From assembly GCA_932521025.1 (NCBI GenBank), contig OW051472.1, forward strand, positions 6,820,001-6,884,000: DNA of 64,000 nucleotides, in the 5' to 3' direction. The notes below the pieces were generated by a model, which was given only the letters and a program-made list of their open reading frames with translations, was not told the DNA's origin and did not search any database. The DNA comes from Oscheius onirici (Eukaryota; Nematoda; Chromadorea; Rhabditida; Rhabditidae). The translations under genes were made by a program, and so were the position numbers. Numbering within the stretch: the first letter of the stretch is position 1; every line of letters starts with the position of its first letter. This document shows positions 1 through 12,298 of the stretch, piece after piece.

Positions 1-260
1 TCGTTGTTCGTGTCCTCCTGGCCGAAGGCGAATGCGTCACAGCTCACAGCCATCAGAGTAGCCTCCTTGGGATCCAGGCAGCCACAGGCAGGGTCGACTC
101 CAAGACGCTTCATATTGGTAGTCTTGATGGCCCATCCAATGCGACGAGCAGAAGAGTTTACGATCTTGATGTGGTAGGTGTGCTTGTCGTCGTAGGGGGC
201 GTTGAAGACGATCTTGGTGCCGGGCTGGGTAGCGATGTCTCCGGGAGGAACAGTGGCCAT
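1..260 (-). CDS. msp: Major sperm protein (MSP), C-terminus cut by window edge
   Basis: Reading the minus strand from the ATG at 260 gives the first ~86 residues of a major sperm protein, the cytoskeletal polymer that drives crawling of amoeboid nematode sperm and is also an oocyte-maturation signal. It opens with MATVPPGDI and carries the family blocks [50 protein letters not shown] and [14 protein letters not shown], almost the C. elegans sequence. Usual length is about 127 residues, so roughly a third lies left of the window. No intron is seen in the visible part. One odd point is Cys-Leu after PACG, where C. elegans has Val-Leu. Identification is secure; which of the many msp paralogues it is cannot be told. 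Confidence 0.97.
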   Translation of the reverse strand, partial: MATVPPGDIATQPGTKIVFNAPYDDKHTYHIKIVNSSARRIGWAIKTTNMKRLGVDPACGCLDPKEATLMAVSCDAFAFGQEDTNN

Positions 261-304
261 GGCGATCCGATGGATGTTATGGTTTCTCTTCAGAATCGCT
301 CGCC

Positions 305-311
305 TTTTATA
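305..311 (-). promoter_or_regulatory. TATA box of the MSP gene
   Basis: On the minus strand TATAAAAGG lies about 45-50 bp upstream of the MSP ATG, a normal place for a core promoter of a short-leader sperm gene. No clear GATA-factor site was confirmed next to it. Confidence 0.5.
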
Positions 312-349
312 TGTTTTGGAATTGCTAATTGTGCTGTTTTTTTATGGAT

Positions 350-412
350 AACCCTCAAACTTTTGTAAAAGTTTGCAAACTTTTGTAACTTTTGAAAACT
401 TTTGCAAATTAC
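350..412. repeat. Short imperfect AACTTTTG-type tandem repeat
   Basis: Several near-copies of CAAACTTTTGTAA follow one another, upstream of the MSP promoter. From here to 942 there is no convincing gene. Confidence 0.5.
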
Positions 413-942
413 CTTTTGTTCTTGTTAAAACTACAGTAATCCTTTTGGATGCGAAACTCTGGGAATAATGGCGGCAGAAAGAAAATTATACTCTTCTTCC
501 CGGAAATCCTTGCGGAATCACTGCCTCTTCTTCGGAGTCATTGGGGCCAATGGCTCCGAATAAACGTTTCAGCGAAGAGGCAAGTTCTTTAACCTTTGAC
601 CAACACTATTTTTATATATATTTACTCGTAAATAATATGTAGAGGAGATCTGTATTGAAGTGAAGCTACCACATCTTCTTCTTCACCGGATTCTTGTCTT
701 CACATGATGCTGCAGACTTTACTCTCCTTTGAGTTCTGAAACTAGGCTTCATTTCTCATTTCCTCCTAGCATACCTGACTATTTCTTCTACTTCCTTTCC
801 TCGTTGGCGAATCTTCATTTGAGGAATGTACAGACGAATGAGCAGAGCTGCTTTCCTTCGGCATGGCTACAGAACTGTCTCTTTCTTTACTCTTACTCTT
901 CAGTTTCGGGAGAAGGGATCTGGATCTTCTGCAAAATGATGT

Positions 943-1677
943 TCATTTCTGGTTGAGGTTAAAAACTAACATCTTCTTCCTCTTAGTCGAGACTTCTACG
1001 AGTTCTCTCAAAAATCCATCAGCTTCCGCATAAGTCGATCCGTTGATTTGCATAAAGACGCAGTTTTCGCCCAACTCCACTGCAAACTGTCGACCACCGT
1101 CCGTGGCAGCTGGAATATCTTCTGCTGCTCTACGAATCTTCTCCATCGACGGATGACGACGGATTTTGTTCTCGCGGTCCAGGTCCGACTCGTAGCCTTC
1201 GGAAGTCGAACTGATGACCGTCGAGCCGCTGTCATCTTCCTCGTCGATAACCTCGTCCAGGTCGCAGATCAGACGGATTGGCATCTGAAAAAGCTCTTTA
1301 TGAAAAGTGTTTCTTTCACTATCTGAGAGATTCTATTCGACACTCACCCTCTTTCGTTCAAAGTCATCCTTCAGAGTCTTGAGCTGTTCCAAAGAGGCAA
1401 CTGAGCTGGCCGAGTAGACCAGAACAGCCACATCGGCACATCTGATGGCCATTTCTCGTCCACCAGTCTTTCCAAGTCCCGGATCCGTGAACTGAATAGT
1501 ATGGGAGCGATCTGCTTGCTCCAAAGTCAGGTAGAAAGTGTCATCGTAGTGAACGTGCTTCTCGAATTTGGATGCGGCTTGGCAAAGTTTATTGAAGAGA
1601 ACCTGCTTGTGAGCTGGTCCCAAGAAGACGACACGAACTTCTCCCTTCTTCTCGTCATCACCGGCATTTTGAGTCAT
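943..1677 (-). CDS. Atypical Ras-like small GTPase, kappaB-Ras (NKIRAS)-like
   Basis: Two exons on the minus strand, 1348-1677 and 943-1284, joined by a 63-bp GT-AG intron, give about 223 residues. The start ATG at 1677 follows a TTTTTCAG acceptor by three bases, so a spliced leader or an upstream exon is likely. The fold is recognisable from VRVVFLGPAHK near the N-terminus, the TDPGLGK segment where Ras has DTAGQ, and CADVAVLVYSASSVASLEQL, which matches the kappaB-Ras block with VLVYS. The nucleotide-binding motifs are badly altered: no GK(S/T) in the P-loop position and ICDLDEV in place of NKxD. kappaB-Ras proteins bind IkappaB and Ral regulators in animals; a role here is inference. The C-terminus lacks a CAAX box, as in kappaB-Ras. 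Family call moderately sure, gene model good. Confidence 0.72.
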
Positions 1678-2731
1678 CTTCTGAAAAATACAATACATGT
1701 AAAGGGATTGAATGGTCGCGAAATGAGACGGAAAAGGCGGGTTCCCAAGATGCTTGTCAATGTGACTTTCAGTCTTGGAAGTTTGAGCGAAACCCTGGAC
1801 GTGAGAATGAAGCCGGATGAAAGATTGTTTCCTACGATTTTATGGTCTGATTCTGCTCTAAAATGGAAACCGACATTCGGAAAAAAAAGCCTCAAAGATG
1901 GACTGAAGAGGAGTCAATCAGAAGGTGGGATTTCAGGCTAATCAACTGGTTCAAAAAGAGTGATCTCGGTACAACTCAAAGATCAATCAGGATAGGAAGC
2001 GAACTGCGAACACAAGGAAGACACGGGTCACATGTGACAACATATTGTGGACTCTTTCTCTCAAGTAGCGCTTGCTCAGAGAGTTGTGGACCAAAGAACG
2101 GTCTGCGATAAAGGGCCCTGATGCCATTGAACTGTTTTCAGACTGTCTGTACAGTCAACGATCTGACAGTCTCTCAAGCTCAAGAATAGACTATTTGTTC
2201 ACGCGTTTTTTGTCGGAACAGACTCTTACTGAAAAGCTGTGGTATGTGAAGTTTCCCTGTTTGTCATCATCATACAGCGGCGGCGGGAATCACAAGTTCG
2301 AGAGGTCACTAGGGTATTGGGAAATTCATCGCAAGTTCCGACTTCTGCTCTCCCTGATTAAAAATCTCAGAGACAAACATTTGTCCCCGCAGATTACATC
2401 AAGGAGTTTCGAAACCCGTGGGAAACGGCGAGAACGTGGGCATTGTACCGAGTATGTTTGCCCGATTTTTGGATGAAAAATACATTTAAAAAAAACGGAT
2501 GAAAAATACATGAAGAGAAACAGAAGATACTGTTGTGGTTATCTCTGGGTAGAAACAGTGACTGTCTGGGACCAACTAGGGATCGAAAACTGCAAAAAAG
2601 AAGCAACAAGAGTACAGATGAGTCAATCATGGACTCTTTTGTGGCTTGCAGGTGAACTCTTCAAAGAAAAATTAGTATAGAAAAGCCAGAAATGAGATAC
2701 ACTTTGAGTAGAACAGGGGAACACGTAAAAT
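1678..2731. other. Intergenic, no gene seen
   Basis: Short ORFs only, without splice-consistent extension, codon bias or recognisable motifs. Confidence 0.5.
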
Positions 2732-3301
2732 TAGACATGGCTCCGGGCCGGGCCGGTGATTCCAGGCCCGGGCCGGCCCGCCTCGGTCCGGTCCCCAGAC
2801 TTGGCCGTCGGACCGGGATCGGACCAAAAATGACCAAAAATGAAGACCTTTACTAAAGTGCAATGGTGTCCGTCTGTCTGTCTGTCTGTAGTGGTGTCCG
2901 CACAGTTGTCGAGACTAGCGTAACATTTCAAGTATTGTCATATTAATCTTTTATCGAACGAGATAGTTTTTTGAGGGGAACGCGTCTGCGTGGATCTAAG
3001 CTATCGAAAGCGCGATGGTGTCAAAATTTGGGCGGCCGTTGTTACGTACTTGATCACCGTAGGCGCAAGGGCGGCGAAAGCCGTCGTAGACGGCTGGTGG
3101 TCATATTATAGCCCATTTTAGCGCATTCTAGAACTAAATTAATGAATAATAATATTGTTATATTTTGTTGAACATTTTTTTTTTACTAAAAATGACAAAA
3201 AAAATGCAGATTTTGGTCAAAAAATACCCCTTTTTTCCAAAATTTTCTCGCGGGCCGGGCCTCAACTTTCAGGCCCAAGCCCGGCCCGTCAGCCATGTCT
3301 A
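2732..3301. mobile_element. MITE with GC-rich terminal inverted repeats and TA target duplication
   Basis: The element begins TA-GACATGGCT and ends AGCCATGTC-TA, giving matching inverted ends flanked by TA, the target duplication of Tc1/mariner-type transposons. Inside each end sits a GGCCGGGC-rich block (about 2743-2800 and 3249-3290) that is itself inverted between ends. The core has no transposase ORF and includes a (GTCT)n run near 2870-2890 and a GCAATGGTGTCC motif that recurs at about 29,090 and 50,630. About 566 bp without the TA duplication. Non-autonomous element by inference. Confidence 0.75.
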
Positions 3302-6300
3302 CGTAAAGTAGTTTTGATGGTTGGGAATCATTAGAACTTTTGATATCCGTCTGTGATTCAGAAGCTCATTTTGACCGGAATGATACAGGAAAGGCAATTA
3401 CGATTCATTTCCTCAGTAGATTGCTTTCAAAGGATCCTTTATTAGGTTTTTTTTCTCATATTGAGTGACACAAACCTATCCTTTTGCCTGCCCAAAGTAA
3501 AGGCTGAGAAGCCGAAGAGGAATCAAGGGAGGTCTGTTTGTCTCTGGACAGTCTAGGAATGTGTACAGGAGTATACTGTAGCTGTTTCTGTGCATCTGGA
3601 CATTGTAAAAACTGTGTACTAAAACAGAAAATGCCTTGATTGAATGGCAGACAGACGAGTGGCTATTTTGCTAGATCCTCATGACATCGAGTCATGGCGA
3701 GGCAAACAGGCTTGTTTTCTTCCGATCATCCTAGGTTCGTTGGGTGACAAGAAAGTGTCTGCTAGACAGTTCCTCGAAAAGAGTTAAAAGCCGTGCCCAC
3801 TGTGTGAGAAAGATCAAACAGAGTAGGCAAACAACAGGCGGGCAACTTGGGTCTCTCTGTCAGTCTCAAATCTTCTAAATATAAGTTTGACTGGTTTTTG
3901 AGAAAAAAAGAATGAGAGTAGGAAGCCCTCCGGATCGCCAAGGCGACCGGGAAATTGGCACCTTGAGCATATTATGTAGTGGTGAGCTTGAGAAATTGAG
4001 GGCTGTCTGAGTAAACAAAATCAGACCAGCAAGGTTGTAATTTTAGACAAAGAAAATAATGTTTTACTTGGAAGTTTTCTGGCCGTATATAATACTTCGA
4101 ACAATATGGGACAAACACCCGTTTTTATCTAAAAGCTGAGAAGCAATAAAATTTTACATTTTCTGTTGGGAGACAATCAACTCGTTAACAAAATCACAAG
4201 GATCCAATAAATTGCCAGGAAATTGAGCCGATACGGAGCGAACAAACAGCTCGGAAGTGGTCACACAGTCACACACACACCTGTGCTCTGTGACTCTCTT
4301 CTTATCAGCATTTCCAAAAAGGTTGACGCCAACATTTGCATGATCACACATAGGACAACAATGGCCAAAAAAGTGACGCCGAGCAAATGTATGAAAGGTT
4401 GCGAAAATGCCTGTGAGAGAACGGATTCGTTCTAATTAGACATTCAGAATTTTCCGCGTGTCTTTTTTCGAGAAGACGCGTCAGAGAGGGAGATAATGTG
4501 GTGTTGTCGACAGTTTCGAAGGAATGAGCTCATTCGTTTTGATAAAATCAGCACATGCTTGAATGGCTTCCGCGAGAGAAAAAACATAAAATGTGACCGT
4601 GAATAACTTTTGACGTTTCGTGGTTTTTATCAAGAACCTGTGTTTAGGTCTAAATCGGATCAAGGAAAGTTTGTATTCGAACTGAACGAAACGAATGCAT
4701 ATCTCACCTTAGATCTTCAGATGAACCTTGTCAGAAGTTAATTTGAACAAAATACAGGTTTTTAGTTCACCTTCTATTATAGACAGACTAGAGCTTCATC
4801 TCTTCGAATCATAATATCAGCTCGAAACATTCTTCAAATTTTTGTGTGAAAATTTCGAGTTCGGTCGTATTGTTTTATCATTCATACCAGTGAGGATAGT
4901 CTTCGAAATGGCTTGTAATGTATTAGACTCTCTAACTGTTCTTTGCAACTGATAGCAGATTTCGTCAGACACGAATTTTTCCAGCTGGTACGAAGGCGAA
5001 GCAGACAAAGAAAGAAACTTTTTGGGAAAAAGACTTCACGGACGTGAGCCCAGGGGGTGGAGAGGAGCAAACAGAGGTCACAAAAAAGTCGCGTGGGAGA
5101 CACCGAGGTGGGAGAAAAACGGATTATATACGATAGACGCCCTGTCCCTGACTACTGAACCGAAACAGGGCTGACGGACAAAATAACACCCACGGTTTAC
5201 AAAAGAAATCACCGAACTAGGGAGAGGGAACAGGGGATGAGTCAGTGCAAACTTTCTGATAAGGGAAAGATGGGATGAGTCGCCTTTTATAGGGATCTTT
5301 GCAGAGAGAGAGAAAGGAGGCGGCACAATCACAGGAAACTGCATGAGTCAGAAAAAGGATGAATTACTGATTGACTGTAAGCTGGTTTCGTTTTGTGGAA
5401 AACAAGTGATTTGAAAGTTATGAGATAAGCAAAAGAGGTAGTAAAGGGGAAAGTAACTTTACCTACAATCCCTAAATTTCTAGACTTCAAGAAGAAACCT
5501 CAATTATCTAGCTGTTCTGCAAAGTTATAGAATTTTAAAAACTTTGTAACTTTTGAAATTGCTTTGCTCACAGTTAAATCTTGCTCCGAGTGGGCCTAAC
5601 GTAGCCATGAGAGCATCTCCCGAAGAAATCGTTCATCTAGTGCGGGAACAAAACATGAACTACGATGTTGGAAGAAGTACACTCAACTTGGATCAGTTGG
5701 ATAATCTCAATAAGATAAAGACAGGAGATGATAGTACTGTGTTCACGGTAGGAAAACGTCGACAAATAAAGGTATACAGGGGCTGATCTTTATCTGACTA
5801 AAAAAAGTTGTTTCCCCGGAATAGAAGAGCTTCTGATGACATTGACGGGCTTCAATGTCAATTTACATGCTAGAGAAAGGGCTTCAGAAGTTTTCTGATC
5901 GTTTACCAAGAGAAGGGCGACCAAGTCTTTTTTTCTCAAAGACTGAGTCAGAAAGAGCTATCAACACCAAACCCTTTCCAGCTGAGCAAATACACGCTCA
6001 TTTTTTGAGTGACGATGCTAAAATGACGCCAAATTCTTGCCATACCGAAATTGCCTGAAGAACTCAGTCAAGTCTTCAGAAGTTTTCTGAGTCTTGCTTC
6101 GGTATGAAAATGTCGTCTACTATCCGCTGTTTCGTCCTGTTAAATGACGATAAGGGAAGCTTGTCAACTCAGATTGGAGCTTTGTAACGAGCAGTCTCAT
6201 TCGATAGCCCTTGGATTCCGGGATTTCAGTTCATTCAATTTGATTTCTAGACATATGTCTTTTACAAAACAAACACGTTGCAACAGAAAACCCACCGAGC

Positions 6301-7952
6301 TGATCCATTCCTCTATTTTCGAATTTCTCCTTTTTTGATTCTCCACCATGTTTGGCTGTAAACAGAGTCACCCGAAATCCTCTTTGACTCTGAATAGATT
6401 GCACTTTTGACATCAACTTTTCCACAAGGAGGGAGACAGAGATCATAAAGGACATTTGTCCATAATAGTGCCTTTCCTCAGCAATTCAGAACGATAATTG
6501 GAGCAGGAAAAGAGTGGGTCGTGAATAGTTTATAACGAGGAGTCTTGGAAGGAGATGAGAACAAAGACTGAATCACGTTTTCCATAAAAATAGAAAATGC
6601 GATGTCGTAGGCCGGAATTTGAAAAATTTGCGCCTGTTTTGGTTCTAAAAACAGTTCGCGGGAGGATGACCAAACAACGAAATTTAATTTGATTTCTTTA
6701 TTTTGGTAAGAAGGGATATCAAAGACACTGAACTTTGTAAAGGCCTGGAAAACTTTTGTAATGTAGACGCAACTTATTCAGAGAATCTGAGCAGGTGCAA
6801 AATGTTCTGACTTTGTTATACTAACGATCAGTTTCCAGATTTAGTAATCACAAAAAAAATCGTATAGTTCCTCCAAAGAAGACATTTTCCGTATGGGAAA
6901 ACATGAATTGAAGTCACAAGTTGAGAGACTGAAAATGAAATTAATTGAAGGTGTGTGACGGGAAGGAGAGCAATCAGCCCGAGTGGCAACTCTGATTAGA
7001 CAGGGAGTGAAAACGTTGAGAGGTTTACATGTACAACGTCGTCAGAGACTAAATATTATTGGCAGATAGAAGAAAAATATTCAAAGGCGAGGGAATCAGT
7101 GGGATCAGACCAGGTTCCGAGACAAATACGCATTGAGCTTGATTACGCTTACTTGGCTACAACTTGAATAACACAAAGCACAATTTTTGTAAAGTTTGAG
7201 TCTTGTCGGTTTCTGGATAGAAGACAGTCTTCGAACATAGGAAGAACTGCAAGTTTATCCTAGTCTTCAAACAGTTTGGACCTTGAGACCACCAACTCTC
7301 GTTGGCTGCGATACTGACTAATATTTAGCTTTTCATAAACGTTAAGAACGGCACACCTTTATCTCAAATCTTCATACGGAATACTGCTGGGCCAGATCCT
7401 TATGCACTCTCTCTATAATGTGCTAATACTTTACCTCCTATGTTGTCTTACTGTATTCTCGTTGCGTCTATTTTTTTTCTATTTGACGACCAAAATTGGA
7501 AATTGTGTTGTTTTGCAAGCAGACTTCTATTTTTCTCCCGCTTTTTTATTAATTTCTCGCACACAAATAATTTTTTAATAGGAAACAAAACTGGAACTTA
7601 CTCCTTCTCCCGACTAACCACCCGCTAGATATTAACTACACCTTATTCAAAAGAAAGTCAAAACCCACCTTCAGAATCCTCATTTTTTTGCGCTTGGATG
7701 CTTGGTCGCTAGGGCTCCGGAAGAGCCAGAATAAGGGTCGACGAAGCTCTCACGTTTCCCCACCTCATAACCTATGGAATGGCCTTAGTGCTTGGCAAAC
7801 AAAGCGAGCACAAAAAAAGGAGAAAGACACAAAGTCCAGGACAATTTATGAGGGAACGAATTATTATATGTACACGAGGGACCACTGGAAAATAAGTTGT
7901 TTACAATGGAGGGTCGAGAGACTAGATTGCTTGGCAACTCTTTTCGCGAGGT
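3302..7952. other. Long intergenic stretch, one possible orphan exon
   Basis: No gene can be supported except a possible exon at 5574-5745. Weak microsatellite and purine-rich runs occur. Distal promoter elements of either flank cannot be recognised. Confidence 0.45.
5574..5745 (+). other. Possible orphan coding exon
   Basis: The stretch is bounded by a GCTCACAG acceptor and an ACG|GTAGGA donor and is open throughout. An internal ATG would give MRASPEEIVHLVREQN followed by a hydrophilic, helix-like segment with TLNLDQLDNLNKIKTGDD. The composition looks like protein, but no partner exon was found within several kb on the same strand, so this may be a gene relic or chance. Confidence 0.25.
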
Positions 7953-9520
7953 TCAGATAGCGAGGGTAGCTCTTTCGAGAGCAAAATTGTAGTTGAACTC
8001 GTCCGTATCCAGTCGGGAAATGTCGAAGGGGACTGGAGCCAATTGGCCGGCCTGAAAATAGTTTTATGTTTTTGAGCGTTGTTCACGGGCCATTGACTTG
8101 CTGCAAATTGCCTCACCGGTTGTTTTCGTAGTCTTTTTATATGGGCTTGGCAATTATTACAAAGTTGAGAGAGTAACGTGAATGTTTCCGGATACTGACA
8201 ATCTGTTCAGTATAGGGAGTCTGTTCAGTAAATTGTGATCTCTGCGTATTTTTATCACAACTTGTTTCTTTTCAAAGCCCCATACCAAAGAAAAACTGTT
8301 CCGCTTTGGACCCATACTGACAATATCACAGCTCGATTATTTCTAACCCTTTTCAAGTTTTTCAAAAAACGTTGAAAAGGTCCTAATCGGCTGTGCAAGT
8401 TTGCAAAGTTAATTTGACCCTATACAGACACAAAATCCCAATTGATTGATCTCAACGAGAAGATGTCAAACTAGACTTATTTGACTACTGGATCCGCCAG
8501 TCAATGATGCGTGTAGTTTGAACGGAACTCCATCGACTCCCTTCTGCTTCGCCATAGAAGGACTCTGAAAATGGTCAGAATAGAAGGATATTCTAGCCAA
8601 TTCTATCAAGTCTACAATCACAAGACATGCTTGTTAGACAAGGGAAAGAAATTCAGAAATAGGGTAGAAACGACGTCACATCACACCTTGATAGTGAAAG
8701 CATTTACACTTTTGAGAGTCGCGTCGAGACCGCCGGGAGCTGAATCGGAGGAGGCGAGTCCAGGATAGAGAGATCTGGCCGGTGTGTTCAAAACAGTGAG
8801 ATCTTGGGTACTGTAAGTGATAATCATTAAAAGAATGACAAAAAAGCTACCTGCTACTGGTCTTGGCTCCGAACGTTTCTGGAATGACCACAGCCTTGAA
8901 AACAATTAACGCTCCATCCACTTCTCCAGCATTTGTGAAACCTTTGGGCGTCTTTTTCGTCTTGTTCAAAATGGCTATTTCTCCAACAGCGTCGACTACA
9001 GTGTCTCTCGGCTCCGTTTTGATACAAATAAAACGCTTCCGGAGCGCTTTTTCTTCTGAAACAGCACTATGTATTTTTTGATCTCATTTATCCATCCAGA
9101 TCACGGAACTCACTTGAATCTGCGGTATAATCGATGGCTACGAAGCCATGAGGAATCGGATCCGTATCTTTCACGACCGTAATATCCGTGATTACCGAAA
9201 CTGGTACTCCCTTAATGTTGAAGTCAAAGACAAAATTTCGAAAGTTTTACCTTTATAATAGACTCTGGAATATCCCTACTGATTGCAATATACCTAACTG
9301 GTCTGGACCAAATGGAGAATGAGCTCTCCTTCCACAAATCCGCATCAGCTCCGTCATCTGACGTCTTGGTAATCTGAGCCCAAAATAAAACAAATGTTTG
9401 TTAAAAACCAACCGCCGTGAAGCCTTTTGGACATTTGTTTTTGTCGGCGACGATGCAGATGGCTGTCAAGGGAAGGGGCTGGGTATTCGCGTCCTGACTA
9501 CGAGCCAGTTCTGTTGTCAT
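7953..9520 (-). CDS. mvb-12: ESCRT-I subunit MVB12 (MABP domain plus UMA tail)
   Basis: Seven exons (9413-9520, 9251-9373, 9114-9210, 8851-9055, 8687-8810, 8472-8564, 7953-8051) join in phase to 282 residues. MVB12 is the accessory subunit of ESCRT-I, which sorts ubiquitinated membrane cargo into multivesicular bodies. The N-terminal two thirds is a MABP domain: AICIVADKNKCPKGFTA, DDGADADLWKES, VRYIAISRDIPES, PHGFVAIDYT and RKRFICIKTEPRD line up with the vertebrate protein. The C-terminus carries both UMA-type blocks, DGVPFKL (about residue 231) and APVPFDISRLDTDEFNYNF (254 on), separated by an intron. The weakest junction is the acceptor before residue 78 (TTAAG rather than TTCAG). Length agrees with the family. 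Genomic neighbours do not suggest an operon; the saposin-like gene upstream ends 600 bp away. Confidence 0.9.
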
Positions 9521-10120
9521 TCTAGAACGAAAAAAGTTTGGGAAGAAATAAGAAGACAACAAAGATAGAGTAAAAATACATAAAAAAATTAAACGAAAGT
9601 TCTAGACCAAAATGTGAGCAATGGAGATGACCAGGAGATTTCCAAACGGGGGTCAGAAGAGCCAGAAAGTGAGCGGCAACTGGCGGAAAACCGTGCGTCA
9701 ATTGGGAAGCAGCAGATATTTTCAAACTTTGAAAAGCAGACGCTTCGATTTCTATTGCGCTTTTTAATCATCGGGAAAAGGAAACATTCAGAATCTCTCT
9801 TCTCCCTACATGTCAGCCAATCAGAGATCTCTCTGCTCCGAGCACAGATTTCTCATCAGGAACCGACTGGATCAGCGTCTGCGACACAGCTGTTCTATTA
9901 CCGGTCATCGTCTTCTCGCAAACCATGTCCGAAACGTCTGATGACTGACCAACTGCGTGATACATCAACTGTGAGGGGAAGTGCGACAAAAAGAATTGAA
10001 CTGGCTATACCAAATTCTTTCCAAGGTAGAGAACGATAAAAGAGAAGACAAAAAACGTTTTTTATTACCCAAAACTCAACAGTTAAAGCCATCACAGTTG
10101 TACTTGGTTCGTTTGGAATG

Positions 10121-11116
10121 CTACTCTTCCTTTTTCGTTTGCGGCGAACACATTCGCATCTTGACGCACAGATTTCTGGTGTCGATCATTGGCTCGACCT
10201 TGTCATAATAGTGCTCAATCTTTTCGACCATGACACGAATGCATCTGGCTATATATTCGCCGTTTCCGTGGAAGAGAGCCTCGCAGTCCTGCCTGACCAT
10301 GTCTTCGGCTGCTTTCTGAAAGTTTTTCTTTTGTTAGGCCAAATGAACAAGTACCTTGAGTCTGATGACATTGTAGTTGATTCCGTAGACGGCTTTCAAA
10401 CAGACCTCACAGCTCACACCGGCCATTTCGTTTACCTAGAAAGTTCTATGCTCGGACATTTTAGTGGACGGATCAGTTGAGAGGTTACTCCAAACTCGAA
10501 GTCAACTGGGTTGTCATTGGCATACAAAAAAGTGTTTTGTACCTGGGTAATTTGAACAGTAAACTTAATTTGAACAGTAAACTATTCAACGACCGTGAAC
10601 CCATTGGCTTCATTTGGTCTACCTCACTTCTAAACTCAAACCCATGTATTGCGGCTGATGTGTGGGAAAGTTTTCGCCCTTGACTGAGCAGAAGAATAGA
10701 ATTCACCAGTGAGAAAAGAACAAAGTCAGAGTTCGCATTTTTGAGTAACAGGTTTCTAAAATAGGGAAAGACAAACACACAGACAATAGATAGCCATTGT
10801 GCCATTGTGCTTATTTTCCATCCTATATTACCAATCAAACAATTGGAAACGGCAATATGCAAAAATAGTAAATCATAATCGAAATATGACCAATGAACTC
10901 ATTGACCAAGAGCTGGATTCCTATTATTTCTTGGCCGAACAAGTCATTTCTCAGACTCACCCTCTGCTCGAAGAAATCCGTAACTCTGTTCGAAGTCGTC
11001 GCTGCCCCCGTCGTTGTTTCCGCCACCTCCGTCATCGTCTCCTCTATCCTGTTCTCATCAAAGACAGGCCAGGCAGTGGTCACAGAGACGAGGCCGACAA
11101 GGATGAGGAGGAGCAT
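10121..11116 (-). CDS. Secreted saposin-like protein
   Basis: Three exons (10961-11116, 10355-10435, 10121-10315) give 143 residues. The first exon encodes a signal peptide (MLLLILVGLVSVTTA) and a Thr/Glu-rich linker. Exons two and three form one saposin-B domain, starting VSCEVCLKAVYG and ending NLCVKMRMC, with the six cysteines in the usual 2-1-1-2 arrangement (CxxC, then DC, RC, then C-x4-C). Saposin-like proteins bind lipids or membranes; in nematodes many are intestinal antimicrobial or digestive proteins, which is family knowledge and not shown here. Start chosen at the ATG beginning the signal peptide, though the frame is open for 15 more codons. Intron 1 is about 525 bp and could hide another small exon. 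Confidence 0.85.
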
Positions 11117-11167
11117 ATTGCCTAAGAGAGAGGGGAGTCGTTCAACCTGGGAGACTGACACGTGCTG

Positions 11168-11175
11168 TATTTATA
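11168..11175 (-). promoter_or_regulatory. TATA box of the saposin-like gene
   Basis: TATAAATA on the minus strand, about 55 bp upstream of the ATG at 11116, suitably placed for a core promoter of a highly expressed secreted protein. Confidence 0.5.
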
Positions 11176-11880
11176 CAAGGATGCAGGCGTCTAATGTGGG
11201 ACTAGGGGAGGAGAACAAATAGGGCTCTCGAGCCGAGAAGGGGCCTTTTCTTGTTGCGACACCTTTTTGTTCCCTATAGTGGTCCGTCCGTCTGAGATCG
11301 GGTTAATTCTTGTAGTCACGCGCGGCATTTGTGGCATTTACGCAAAGTGAAAACTGATCCCGGTCTACTTTTTTGAATGAAAAGCGTGAAATTCCAGAGC
11401 GGCAAGAAAGTGTATAACTTTTTGAACCAATGTGGGTTCAAAATTTCGACCCATTTAGGGGGTCATTCGAGCACTTGCAACTCCGAATAGACTTGGACAA
11501 ATAAACAAACACATGCCCCTTTAAGTGGAATTGGACGTAACAGAGAGTTTGAGAGAGTGACAAGAGTGAGAATAATGAAAGAGTTCAGGATCGAAATTAC
11601 GACGGGAGATGGCACGTGGCAGTGACGGGAAAACACCTGTCTGGTTCTTTTGGTCGCCAAGGACAAGTTGATTCATTCTTCATGGATGGGAACACATGAT
11701 AAATGTGTAACAGTATCTAGGCTCTTTTATGAGTAACCTCATAGATAGAGACTTGCTCGATGTATATCTGTCAACCTGATCAGAAGTGCTCGTTTATGTA
11801 AGCCGGTTCTCTAAGTCTTTAAAATCTTTTAGTTATGAAAACAAATATTTTAAATTACGTTTAAAAGTGTTATAGCGCTA
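11176..11880. other. Intergenic, no gene seen
   Basis: AT-rich spacer with only short ORFs. Its right end borders the first copy of the dispersed repeat family described at 11,881. Confidence 0.5.
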
Positions 11881-12170
11881 ATGCTCGACGTATCAAAGCT
11901 CATTTGGTCGTCAGTGCTGCAGCTATGCGGACGTCTTCTACTAACTCAGGTCAGGTATTTCTACTTTTCCAAACTTTTGCACTGACTTTCTATCGCCTTT
12001 CTCTCTCACTTTGACTAGGATCTGTGCTTGTCCCGAGCAACACAGTTCCGAAAACTCCAGTCTTCAGCTCGAGGGCCGATTCGGGTTTCGGTAAGGATCT
12101 CTTCGGAGTGACTAGCAAATCGGGTATTGGAGACTGGAGAAATGTCAAATTGAGAGTGGGATTGGTGACT
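11881..12170 (+). repeat. Dispersed repeat family R1, copy A (gene-like fragment)
   Basis: Copy A of a family also found at 13,540 (minus), 43,723 and 61,090. It starts with an ATG and a short hydrophobic stretch, then has CAGGTCAGG followed by a ~70-bp intron-like section ending in a TAG acceptor, then a conserved block. One frame of that block reads RADSGFGKDLFG and VTSKSGIGDW; another reads CPEQ...GRFGFR before a GTAAGG donor. Sequence is kept among copies better than the surroundings. It could be the relic of a small secreted-protein gene family or part of a transposon; no homologue was recognised. Confidence 0.55.
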
Positions 12171-12298
12171 GAAAATATATTTTGAAGTTGAATTCTCGCT
12201 ATTTTGAAGTAGTCGTTCTTGTTTCCTGCTTTCTTCAGATCCTGCTCATAATTTACATTTATTTGACGGTATCGATAGATCATTCTTGGCGTATATCG

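Noticed and set aside
9614..10039. 141-codon plus-strand ORF between mvb-12 and the saposin-like gene
   Set aside because: No splice support, no motif, Ser/Gln/Arg-rich chance composition; it overlaps the divergent flank of mvb-12.
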